From Mastacembelus armatus (lineage: Eukaryota; Chordata; Actinopteri; Synbranchiformes; Mastacembelidae), in the NCBI RefSeq assembly GCF_900324485.2, contig NC_046647.1, forward strand, positions 16,928,464 through 16,992,463: DNA of 64,000 bases. The letters are read 5' to 3'. A program made the position numbers and the translations under genes. This document shows positions 1 through 11,097 of the stretch, in pieces (within the stretch, counting starts at the first letter, position 1; each line of letters opens with the position of its first letter). Under the pieces are notes generated by a model. The model was not told the DNA's origin. It saw only the letters and a list, made by a program, of their open reading frames with translations, and searched no databases.

Positions 1-1136
1 ACTGCGAGCTCAGGAATACGGCACACCACGGTAACAACTTTCCTATTAAGTTTACGCTGCTCCAGTCTCTACATTTCCTCTAGATTCATATTTGCTGCTT
101 GTTAAACCACTTTCCACCGTACTGGTTTAGTTTTGTCATTCTGGACCTCTCATGTTGTTTACAATATTTGCCATTGTTTACTCTATGACAACTGATCTCG
201 GTAACTACCAACTACAAAGGATGAGCCGAAATGTGGCAGGAATCGAGAAATCACTGGAGCAATTGTTTCCCAGGAGCTCAGTCATGAGTTTAGCAGCCAG
301 TCATGTTTTATGCTCTAATATCGACATATTTCTTTAGGAGTATACAAGTTACACGAAAACATGCTGCCATTTATTAAATTGTGTGAGTGTTAACTGAGTA
401 TACACTGCCAGCTTTGTTGTAGAATTTAATCCACATATTTAGGAATTAAATACCATATTTTACATATGGAGCTCAGTGTTTACAAATGACCCAGCTGAAA
501 CTGTGTATGATTAAGCACAACTACTGGGTAATTTCCCAAAGCCTTTGTAGCTGAAGGCCTCACTAGGCACATCAAGATCTGCAAAGTGACAGGTGTGTGA
601 GTGTGTTTGAAAGAGAGAGGGAAGCCGGGGGTGACTGCTAAGATCAAGTGTCCTCGCCGCAACCTGTCATAAAAATAGTCCTGGAGATCAGTGTGACTCG
701 GTGAGACAACTCTTAGAGCAAGCTAGCATCAGAAAATCAGCAAATGCCTGTTTTTTTATTGTTTTGCTAAGTTTGCCCTCTTTTCATTCTGTGCTTTAAG
801 GCTTGTGTGATTACACGCAGCTTTCAAATACCAGCAGAGTAATCCAGGGTCAGCAATATTGCACCACAGTGGGCTTCAGTGCCACATTTTGTAATGCTAC
901 CATGTGCTTTTGTAACAGTACATTAGACTGTTCTAAGCTATTCTGTATTTATTTGCCAATATGTGCTGTGTTATTTGAGACTGTGTCTTCACTTGCTCAT
1001 GTATGTGTATGAGGGCACAGACCGTTTGGTTAATGTCTGACGGCAACTTGAACATGAACCAATCACAGACTCATGTACGTCGCAGTGTTATTCTTTAAGA
1101 TGGCGTAATCAATTAATTCAGTTTTCTATATTACAG
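1..1136 (+). other. Upstream region and 5' intron of sar1a
   Basis: I see no coding exon here. The short open frames have no family resemblance and no splice logic. The stretch ends in an acceptor (ttacag, last base 1136) just 13 bases before the sar1a ATG. A non-coding first exon of sar1a therefore lies in this stretch or beyond the left edge of the window, and I cannot place it. Confidence 0.6.
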
Positions 1137-1149
1137 GCAACCAAGAGAA

Positions 1150-2517
1150 ATGTCTTTTATATTTGACTGGATCTACAGGAGCTTCAGCAGCGTCTTGCAC
1201 CTGTTAGGTACAGTATTGTACATAAAACATCAACCATCATTCAACCCTAATAACCACAACTTTTGTCATACATTTGGTAAACACATCTATTCTCAGACAG
1301 CCATATTAAATTGTGTCTTTATAAGTTTGTTTTATTTCGGTTTAGGGTTGTACAAGAAGACAGGCAAGCTGGTGTTCCTTGGACTAGACAATGCTGGAAA
1401 AACAACACTCCTGCATATGCTCAGAGATGACAGGCTAGGACAGCATGTGCCAACGTTACATCCAAGTACATCCAGCGATTTGACATGTTGCCAGTTTGTC
1501 AATCAGCCTTGTGTTTCTTGCTTCAATGTGTTTCTAAAGTCAGTGCTTCCCCTCTGTCCTCAGCATCTGAGGAGCTGACCATTGCTGGGATGACTTTTAC
1601 AACATTCGATCTTGGAGGTCATACACAAGGTAGGAAAAAGGAAAGTGTTGCTGGACCTTACTTGGAAAGTTGTAATGGTGATTTGTGTAACTGTGACATA
1701 CTGAAACTTTGTGTCTCCCATAGCACGAAGGATCTGGAAAAACTACCTCCCAGCCATAAATGGTATAGTCTACATGGTGGATTGTGCTGATCATGAGAGA
1801 CTAGCAGAGGCTAAAGTTGAACTAGATGTGAGTTTTATTTAGATGTTCATAGCTTTCTCTTATAGAAATGATTTCTTTGGTGAACCTGTGAGACTTTCTG
1901 TCTACAGGCCCTGTTAACAGATGAAACCATCTCCAATGTCCCAGTTCTCATTTTGGGGAATAAGATAGACCGTCCAGAGGCCATCAGTGAGGATGGACTG
2001 AGAGGAATGTTTGGTCTTCATGGACATACGACTGGAAAGGTAATGCACACAAAACTGAAGTCTATCATCTACACCGTTCTTTGGCTTGTCTATTGTGGTG
2101 TGTGGTAGAGACTGTATATTTGCTTCTACTGATTTGTGATTCAATAAGTCATTAGTACATTTGTATCCATACTGCCTGATTATTCTTGGACATTTTCATT
2201 CATAGTTCTCGCAGGGCCTGACCTACCTACCTAAGTGTTACGGCACCCACTGTTCTATAATAATTGAATGGGATTACTAATTTTGGAGAAGGCTACATGT
2301 TTAAAATACTGACTGTATACGTTCAATATCCATGGAAAAGAATGTTACAATGTTTGGCCTACAAATTAACATTAGTGCATTTGAATGTGTTTCTTTTTAG
2401 GGCAAAGTATCACTGAAGGAGCTGAATTCGAGGCCAATGGAGGTTTTCATGTGTAGCGTGCTGAAGAGACAAGGATATGGAGACGGTTTCCGTTGGCTGT
2501 CTCAGTATATTGACTAA
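1150..2517 (+). CDS. sar1a: Small GTPase SAR1 (COPII coat assembly)
   Basis: SAR1 is the Arf-family GTPase that inserts into ER exit-site membranes and recruits Sec23/24 to start COPII vesicle budding. There are six coding exons: 1150-1207, 1346-1465, 1564-1629, 1724-1827, 1908-2039 and 2401-2517. All introns are GT-AG, and the joined frame is 597 nt, giving 198 residues, the exact family length. Visible motifs are the amphipathic N-terminus [16 protein letters not shown], the P-loop GLDNAGKTT (about 32-40), switch I VPTLHPTSEE, switch II DLGGH (75-79, with the catalytic His), NKID (134-137) and the C-terminus RWLSQYID. The open frame reads through the first intron, so a naive ORF overstates exon 1. 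The paralogue (sar1a rather than sar1b) is inferred from the neighbouring tysnd1; which fish co-orthologue it is stays open. Confidence 0.95.
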
Positions 2518-3600
2518 TTCACATTCTTTAAATAACCTTAACAGATTTACCATGCTGCCTGTGCAAACAAAGTCATGTTCCACACAAAACTACCTGCAGT
2601 AGAGAGATTAGTTTGTAAAAATATACTATATATATATTGGACTTTGACTGTGGCAGGAAATGTGTTTCTGGTAGTGTTTTGGTGTTAATGTACCCTAACT
2701 ACATACGTCTATTTGTCATGTCAGTCACACCACAGCAGATCAAAGATAAGAATCATCAATCTGTATTATTCAGATTGAGATGAATATTTATGCTGTGGTT
2801 TATAACTTAACCTAAAGCCTGTAGGAAGGTCTGTCTGTCATACAGAACATGTCACCACTGAATCAGTTTCTGACCCAGGTTTATTTTTAGATAGTGGTGT
2901 TGACTTACAGTGAAGGCTAGTTTGGTCAACAGTGTTTTGGTACATATAAAACGTATACATATAAAACGTATCCGCGTAGTCATCGTTTTTCTTTCAAACT
3001 AATGGGAATCTTGAAGTACCATCATTTTTTTTTTCTTTTTTCTCACAAGAACCAAATGTGCTGCAGAGATTTGATACCATATTTGTTAATGGGAAATGTG
3101 AAATTTGCTACCGTCAAAGATAGTGAGCGACATTTTTGGTGATTGCATGTTTGTTTTTTAGTTTTATTTATTTTTTTGTTTTTATTTAATTTTCAGTTAA
3201 ATTATTGCAGTATATATTACCTGCATTAGCACAGCCAGGTGATGTAACAACTCATACTTATCCACAGTGAGGATACCACACTACATGTTTTCATAATGGA
3301 TACTTGCTGTGAAATGACTTGAGTACTTTGTGATTACTTGCTGCTTTCAACACGCAGTGATTTTATGAGAGTACTCGGGTGGTGCTTAAAAATAGAGCAT
3401 GCAAAACGTATACATGAAATTACTTGTTAGGGCAGCAGTACAAAATATGTTGTATATAAGCTCTTTTATGTTTTGCAATGTTACTTGTGATGATGATGCT
3501 TGTTACATCAAGTTCTGAAGTCATGTATATGTTAGAAAAGGTAGACTATAGTTATGAAATATGCAGAGTTTGAGCATAATAAATATTTTTCATAATCATT
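2518..3600 (+). other. sar1a: sar1a 3' UTR
   Basis: About 1.1 kb of AT-rich sequence follows the stop and contains no coding signal. A canonical AATAAA lies at 3578-3583 and is the likely polyadenylation signal. A perfect 15-bp tandem duplication (TACATATAAAACGTA twice) lies at 2941-2970. Confidence 0.65.
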
Positions 3601-3795
3601 TAAAGGTCATTTTACTTCATTTAAAATGGAAATATGTTAAATATGAGACCTTATGTGTGTTTGTTTTTTTATAAAATGTTATGTGAAATTTCTTCTGTAT
3701 AATTTACATTAATCAGCTGTGCAAAGTAAAACATTACAAAAAAACAAACAAAATGACTAAACACAAAAAACTAACACCTGATAAGGGAATAAGTC

Positions 3796-3956
3796 CATCC
3801 ATCCATCCATCCATCTTCTATACCCGCTTTTCCTGTTCAGGGTCACGGGGATCCGCTGGAGCCTATCCCAGCTCTCTCTCGGGTGGAAGGCAGGGGTACA
3901 CCCTAGACAGGTCACCAGTCTGTCGCAGGGCCACATATAGACACACAAAGACAGAC
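3796..3956 (-). mobile_element. 5'-truncated SINE/LINE tail with target-site duplication
   Basis: Read on the minus strand this is the 3' part of the same retroposon seen at 21252-21641: the blocks around AGCTGGGATAGGCTCCAGC and GGTGACCTGTC, ending in a short GGAT repeat. It is flanked by a perfect 11-bp direct repeat, GGGAATAAGTC, at 3785-3795 and 3957-3967. This is a target-site duplication and shows a retroposition event. The tRNA-like head is absent, so the copy is 5' truncated. The tail resembles fish L2/Maui-type LINE 3' ends; that family name is from memory. Confidence 0.85.
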
Positions 3957-4510
3957 GGGAATAAGTCATTTCTGGTAAATATATTTGACCGTTCCAGTAG
4001 ATTTTAAGCGTTTTTCTACTAATAAACTGAAAAACTGAATGCAAACTTAAAACCAGATAAGATTTAAACATTTTTTTCTCTAGTAGCTTTAGATTTTACA
4101 GTTAATCAAAATAGCTGAATATTGGTCAAGTTCAAATAAAAATAAAACACAACTGATAATATTTTTTTCACAAATTCAATACTATAACCATATAGAGGGC
4201 GCTGTGCAGCAAAACAAGCAACTGTGGCCCTGCCTTTTTGTTTCCTATTGGATCGGAGCTTTTCGTTTTAATGAAGAAATACGTGTCGTTTATTTTCGTG
4301 GACCAATGACACACAACCAGGAAGCAAGAAAATGATTCAAGCTGGTAAACACTGAAGGGCAAGATATTTACGATAGAAGAGCAGTTTGTTATATCTGCCT
4401 TCTATGGGGGTTTGTTTTCTGTTCTCAACACTGGCCTGGGCGGTGTTTAATACGCTGTTTTTGACGGCTCAAGTTTGCTAATCGTCGTTAGACACATCTG
4501 GGTAAAGTCC

Positions 4511-6655
4511 ATGTGCAGTGCTGAGGGTATGGAGCTAACGGAGGTGGAGACGTATTGCTGTGTAGTCAGGGCGTCAGGCGGGTTTCCAGTGAAGAAACCA
4601 GTGAGTTGCAGCGGAGTCATCGTCCATCCTCAGACTGGACTTGTGATATGCACCGGCCTCCCGTTCACACGTTTTATTACCGACAGAGTGCCGCTCTCCG
4701 CAGACCTCAGGGTCCTGCCTGCTCGAAACTTTACCGAAACGCTTCAAATCCGCGTCACAGCCTGTAGCAGTAAAACAACACAGCAGCGGGAAGTGTCAGC
4801 GGAGTTGCTGATGCTGGTGAACTGCCTGGAGTTCAAACAGGCTTTCCACGCTCTTTTCCTGCAGGCCGACCACTGGCGTTTCCATGGTGATGAAGAGGAT
4901 GAGGAGCTGATCAGAGATGCTCAGTTTCTCAGCTGGTTTGCTGTTCTTAAAACAGCAGTGGCGTTTGACAGCAGCCCAGATTCAGGCACCATCCCCTGGC
5001 AGAGCAGCTCGTCTCTCCAGAAAGGCTGCCCGGTTGTTGCATGTGGCTCACCCTTCGGGTCCCTCTGCTTAGATCTGTTCAGCAGCACCCTCAGCAGAGG
5101 TATCATCAGTAACCTCGCCGGAGAGGACAACGCCGTCATCCTCACTGATGCCCGGTGCTTGCCAGGCACCGAGGGTGGTGGGCTGTTTGCTGTGGAAGGT
5201 GCAGGCAGTGTGCGTCTCACTGGGCTGATTGTGTCTCCATTTGGCTGGAAGGCCAATGAGTGGATAGGCCTCACTTTAGTCTGCTCTGTGCACTTGATCT
5301 TCAGGAATGTCATTCACTGCATGAGTGCTCAAGATCCGCTCCGAGATGTTTGGCTCTATCTGGGAGCAGCAGGTGTCCACATGTCCACCACAGCTCATGA
5401 GTCTAAAGCTGTTACATACCCCACTGTGTGCTATGTGGACAGTGGACAATTCTGGGGCTCAGGGGTTGTTGTCACCTCTCAGCTGGTTGTGACCTGCAGA
5501 CACGTTGTGAGCGGGAAGTCTACAGTCACCTTGAAATTCCATCACAGACACAGGTGACAGCATTTTCATTGTGTTTGTGTTACTAACCGTCATATATCTC
5601 TGCACAGGAAGGGAGTTTAAACACGTTTAAAAGACCCCTTTCACAGCAAACACACCAGAGCCCTGATACTGAAACACTTCAATGAATCTAGCTGTCAGTG
5701 ATATTATTAATACACCTTTGTTTCTCTTAATCCAGCAATATTTTGATCATATTTTGATACACTCATCCACCATAAAATATTTTACCACTACTTCTAATTC
5801 TCAGTGTTTAATTCTCACATTTTCTGTGTGTATGACAGAGTCTGTGATATTGTGGGTGATGTGCTGTTTTCCACTAAAGTGTCTTCACCTTATGACCTGG
5901 CTTTGGTGCAGTTGAGGTGCTCCCCTCCAGCAGCTGTGGTCCCTCGAATGTCCCAGAGTTTCAGTCCAGGTTTGATTTCAACCTTGTTTACTGAAAACAT
6001 CAGAATGCTTCATATTCATTGCCAGATGAATATACAAATGAAAGTGTTATAATATTGATGTTTAGTTTTGGTTTGTCCATCTTCAGGTGAATCTGTAGTG
6101 GTGGTAGGTTATGGTGGGTTAGGTCAGAGCTGTGGTCCATCCCTAACCTGTGGTGTCCTCTCCAAAGCCATTATCTCCATTTACCAGCCTGTCATGCTTC
6201 AGACTACTTGTGCAGTACAAGCAGGGTCCAGTGGGGGTGCTGTGGTGCGGACACACTCCGGAGAACTGCTGGGTAAGAAACCCTGAAACAACAAAATCAT
6301 GCGCTCTTTTTGGTCAGTGGGGGGCATACAATGACCACAGAAACCTTCACAACACGTGTAAAGAAAAGGCAGCTATACACATCAGACTGCACAATCTGCA
6401 CTGCTGTGTTTTGCAGGTTTAAGAGTATAACAATTATTTTACCATTTTTAAGGTATTGTGTCCAGTAACACAAAGGACTTGGCTTCTGAAGTGACCTACC
6501 CACACCTCAACTTTAGCATCCCAGTGACTGTTTTCCAGAGACTGTTGCAGCACTTTGACCAGACAAAAGATGTTGATGTGTTCAGGGTGTTGGACACCAC
6601 AGAGAAAGAGGTTGAAAGGGTGTGGAGACTACAAGGTTCTCAAAGCAAACTATAA
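4511..6655 (+). CDS. tysnd1: Peroxisomal trypsin-like serine protease TYSND1
   Basis: TYSND1 processes imported peroxisomal matrix proteins, such as beta-oxidation and ether-lipid enzymes, and removes their PTS2 leaders. Four exons (4511-5553, 5839-5969, 6087-6272, 6453-6655) join into 1,563 nt, giving 520 residues; human is about 566. The triad is readable: His331 in VVTCRHVVSG (exon 1), Asp367 in SPYDLALVQL (exon 2) and Ser440 in QAGSSGGAVV (exon 3). The protein ends in QSKL, a PTS1 peroxisomal signal. I chose the ATG at 4511; another in-frame ATG at 4529 has a better Kozak +4 G, and the frame upstream begins only with TTG. The roughly 330-residue N-terminal half before the His matches the long, poorly conserved N-terminal region of this family. 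It lies in tandem downstream of sar1a, as in mammals. Confidence 0.94.
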
Positions 6656-6898
6656 CTGATGATTAGTGCGGCCTCTGCAGAGATATTTTTAAAAATAACC
6701 TAATGTTTCACACCTCAGTTAATTACAAAAGCATGCATTCACAGATCTGAAGGGATAAATGCAATTAAAGAAGAATCACCTTAAATCATGCAGTAAACAA
6801 TTTAATAGTTAAAGAGTATTTACTGTGAATAGCCGAGTTAGTTCCTTTAATACCTTCTGGGATTGTTTTACTGTCCTGTAATGAACATTATGTAATTT

Positions 6899-6904
6899 AA
6901 TAAA
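6899..6904 (+). terminator. tysnd1: Polyadenylation signal of tysnd1
   Basis: AATAAA (in AATAAATAAA) lies about 245 bp after the tysnd1 stop and is followed by a T/G-rich stretch. It implies a short 3' UTR. Confidence 0.7.
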
Positions 6905-6919
6905 TAAAATAATTTATTG

Positions 6920-8770
6920 TGGTGACATTTAGTGTGTTTTGGGAATATATTTGTGTGCCATTGCCACAAATTATTCACATTATGTCCAACTCAACTACAA
7001 TAATATGTCAAAGTGCAAAGAAGAACTAAACTGGAAGGATGGATAAAGCTAAACTGAATACATCCTTCCCAATGTAAAAACATAAAACATCAGATAAATC
7101 AATGAAATAAAAGTTAACTAGGTTTTACATCTGACAGCTTCAGCTTCAGGACAATTTTCTACACTTTTCCTGGAAGCATGTGGTTCTGTTACATATGGCT
7201 TGTTGTTTTTACCAAGCAGGAGAATTAATCAGCATAATAACCTGACAGGTTGCTGAAAATGATTGGTCCCTTTGGGTAGCCAGAAGACTTGCTGTTGGTA
7301 TCAAGTATTCAGACATCCAATGACAGGTATGCATGCGCACAGCTAACACATTTAAGGTTTCACCCACTGGGATATTACTGGTACTGATTTCCATTATCAC
7401 AGAAATGTAAAACTGAGAAGTGACATTTTAGAGGATTGGTTACTGTCAGTTTTCAAAAAGCTAAGATAAGATTTCTCACCCTGAGCTCCCGAGGATGCAC
7501 GTATGCTGAAACATACTGTCAGGTTTACATTTCACTGTTCCCAGACTGAATAGTTGACAGTAGAAAGGCTTGAGCAATGTCCTGAGGAGGCTGAGTGCAG
7601 ACTTTTCTATAGGCATTGTGCTTTCAGAAGTGCTGACATGTAGACATGAGTCTGTGTCTCATTTTTGCTGGTTTACTATAGATATAAACTGCATTCTACT
7701 GCGGGATGAGCCAATGCAAGAGTAGAAGTGACACAACAACAGAGAAAAAGTCACACACAGAGAGGGCTATGCCTTTGAAATGATACCTTATGAGAATTAA
7801 AACAAGTGTTAAAATGAGGGCTGCAAAAACATGTATCATAGTAGCAAAAACATGTATCATAGTATGTCATTTCTATACTTAATGTTCACTTTACAGATGT
7901 TGGAAAAATGTAAATGTAGATTATCATATTTTAAAAGTATTTCAAGGTGTCAGCTAGTCAAATTCTATCACCTAGCTGGTTGATAGTCACAAGATATAGA
8001 TAGTCCTCGACATTTAAGAATCACTGTTTAAAGCACAGTTAAAATGGCAAAGTATAAAGTATAGATATGAAGAATTAGGGGTACGTTTTATTTCTATTGA
8101 CAAAACTCTGATGTGCTTGTCGTTTGTGCATCATGCATTACTGACACTGCATGAGGAAACATTTTACTTAGGGCCACTGCTGTAGTGAAGATGAAAAATG
8201 GTTGTAATTAGAGCCTGGCCAATACACTATATCAGCACTGCTGATATTATCTGACAGTTTTATTCTATCGCAGACCTCGCATTGGCATACATATTTTTAC
8301 AGTTAACAATGTACCAATAGTACAATACATATAGAGAGCTATAGAGAGCACTTAAAAAACCAAGGAATACTTCGAGAGGAAAGTCAGAAGTAATTTTCTG
8401 GACACCAATAATTTATAAATATTTAGTTCTGAAACAAGGTGTTTGATGAGCTGGCAAATAGACCAACAATTCACAGAGCCACACTGCTCACATGTTTAAA
8501 ATGCATTACCAATATTTTGGCCAGTATCTTTAAACACATATCTAATCACTTTGGTCAGCTCATACGTTTTCAATTAGTGCCACTATCAGGGCATATTTTT
8601 CCCTTGTCCAGTTCTTCGGTCTGTAATGGGGTGGGCAACCCATGTTATTATGGCTATTATGCCAAATTTCTGCACATCACTGCTCAAGAATCATGGCAGT
8701 GCAAAAAGAAATGAACAAGCGCAGACTCAGATACACAATGGCCAGCTGGGCGACATAGACCAGTTTATTT
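6920..8770. other. Convergent intergenic region, tysnd1 to spock2
   Basis: This lies between the 3' ends of two convergent genes. I see no exon or recognisable transposon. It is AT-rich, with a perfect 21-bp tandem duplication at 7823-7864 as its only clear internal structure. Confidence 0.5.
7823..7864. repeat. Two-copy 21-bp tandem duplication
   Basis: The unit GCAAAAACATGTATCATAGT plus A occurs twice in a row with no mismatch. Perfect identity suggests a recent slippage or duplication event. Confidence 0.85.
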
Positions 8771-8782
8771 TACTTTTTTTTT

Positions 8783-9589
8783 TTTATTAAACACAATAGT
8801 TGATCCACAATTTGATACGATGTACACAACTAAGCAGTATATTCTGCTAGTCTTCAAGGCATTGATAATGGGACTAATAAGTGACAATCTGGCTTCTGAT
8901 ACACACATTATATACAAGCTAAAGAGTGATGCGTGAGAACTCTTTTTAATAAGTCGTAAAGGAGACAGAGCACCACTGTCACATATGAGCTGAAGCGTAT
9001 GACATGAAAACAGTAAAGTCAAACGGTGCTTTTCAATATTCTAAAGTGGCGTTGTATTTTTGCCACCTGTTTCCTGCCTAAAACCAAAACTGGTTATCTA
9101 AATTTTGTATTCTGTGAAAATAAAAGATGAAAGAGGCCAGATTATACTATCGAAATGCACCCGATCTTTTTGCATTTTTTTTATGTAAGCACATAACAAG
9201 CACCTGCAGCTGCTTAAAGTCCCCAGTATGCATCAGCTAAAAACTGCTTAAAGATAGTTCAAAGGACAGACAACAGAAGAGAACAAAGATTCACAAGTAT
9301 AAGGGACAAAATTCTTGACTTTAGACCCACAATTCTTTAATAGTGATATTTTCCCTCCCTTTCCCTTTGTAAGGACATCGTCTACACTAAATACTCCCAT
9401 AGCATATGCATCTTCCCTTTCCCAACCCGTGCATCCCTCTCCCTCACTTTTTCATAAGCCAGTGTTGTTCTGAGTGTGAGAGCTTCATCACGTCCATCTC
9501 TTTGCTGGATCTGTATGAGTATATGTGTGTGTTTTTGTTTGGAACCATCATGATGCTCCTGTAGAGAACCTGGACTTCACATTGGCCCT
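8783..9589 (-). other. spock2: spock2 3' UTR with polyadenylation signal
   Basis: On the minus strand an AATAAA (plus-strand tttatt, 8783-8788) lies about 800 bp after the spock2 stop. Another possible signal is at 8764-8769. No coding frame is convincing here. Confidence 0.6.
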
Positions 9590-11061
9590 TTACCAGATAT
9601 ATCCTCCATCATCCACCTCTCCCACCTCTCCCTCTTCCTCTTCAGCCTCCTCTGCAGTCTCCTCGGCTTCTTTCTCTTCCTCATCTTCCCATCCAACCCC
9701 ACTGCCAAAATCACCTGAATACGCCATTTCGTCATCTGTAGAAAGACGGACACAAAGTGCAGAGCAGAGGGGGAATGCATGGAGATTGAATTATCCATTG
9801 TGGCCTCTCGTACATTGCAATAAATTCTGTTCAACATGTCTTCCTCTCAATTTTGATGGAGATTTAAAAACATTGACTGCAAAGGCAAAAGCGGGGGCAT
9901 GTGTTTGACTTTGTCTGGATTTTAATAGCTATTTCTAAACCTTGCCAGGGGACCCATTCTTATCAGACGCAGGTTCAGTCCAACCAGCCCTCATTTATCT
10001 TGAAAGACTTTTCTCACAGTGACAAGCGGCGCTTTAGAATGCAAATAAGTCTGGACACATGAATGTGGCACTGGTCCCTGCAGTGAGTTATACTGCAGTG
10101 GGCCTCAGTCCTTTAACATAAAGGAAGCCTTGTGGAGGCACATGTGGGGGTGCTGTGGAGAAGGCCGATCCACTGCGGAGTCTTTTTTGTGACACATTTA
10201 AATTGCCGGTTCAAATTCTATTTATTTGTCGACAGCTGAAACCTATGGGACTTACCGCAATCTGGCTTGCCACGAATCCTCGATCCATCTACTTCTGCTC
10301 CGTTTTGGTCAACACACCAGCATTCTCCCCTGTCACACTGCTGCTTCCTGTAATAGCCGTCTTCATCGCAGCTGGGGACAAATCGGCCTGGCATTCACAC
10401 GCATATACACAAAAATGAGAATCAGGTATAGCAGGGTGAATTTACTCTATATACCCTATAATCTTCCCATACCCCCTGAAGGCAGAAGCAGATAAATAGT
10501 ATAGTGCCCCATCACACATGGCACCCAGCCGAACTGAGAATGTAATGCATGCAGCATATGTGGCAGCCTTGTATTTCATGAATACAAATATGTTCGCTGA
10601 GCAAGATGGGGCAAATATGTATTAAATCAGCATATTGCAGCATATTGGGGTGTTGTATGAGTCTATATGTGTGGGCGGTGGCTAGGTAATCATCATGGAA
10701 TAGAGGAGGACACAAGATTTCTAAAAGAATTTCTGAACCTTTACATGAATATGAAATACAGTCTGTGTTCACACAAAAGAGGGCAGAAAGCCAGGAAAAG
10801 GACAGTTAGGCGACACTTAGCCTTACAGGTAGAAGAGTTAACTGTCAAAGTCCAGAGATGGAGAAAAAAAATGTTAAGTGTAACACAAATGAGATGGGGC
10901 ATAACAGAGCTGTCCATCCAGTCCTTCAAGGGATCATCTGAGTGTTGGTCTGGCTGACTGCCCCTTGCTTGCTGCTTTGTGTCCTTGGAGAGTCCTGACT
11001 CAGAGCCCAGGCACCCAGCCAGCCAGCCAAAAACTGCAGTGTGCACATGCATACACACGTC

Positions 11062-11097
<36 letters not shown>

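Noticed and set aside
4475-4510. An upstream start of the tysnd1 frame at 4475
   Set aside because: The codon there is TTG. The first in-frame ATG is at 4511, and the added residues look like untranslated sequence.
9525-9908. A Ser/Pro-rich plus-strand frame of 127 residues
   Set aside because: It is the antisense shadow of the acidic C-terminal spock2 exon; its Ser-rich composition comes from the GAG/GAA codons on the other strand.
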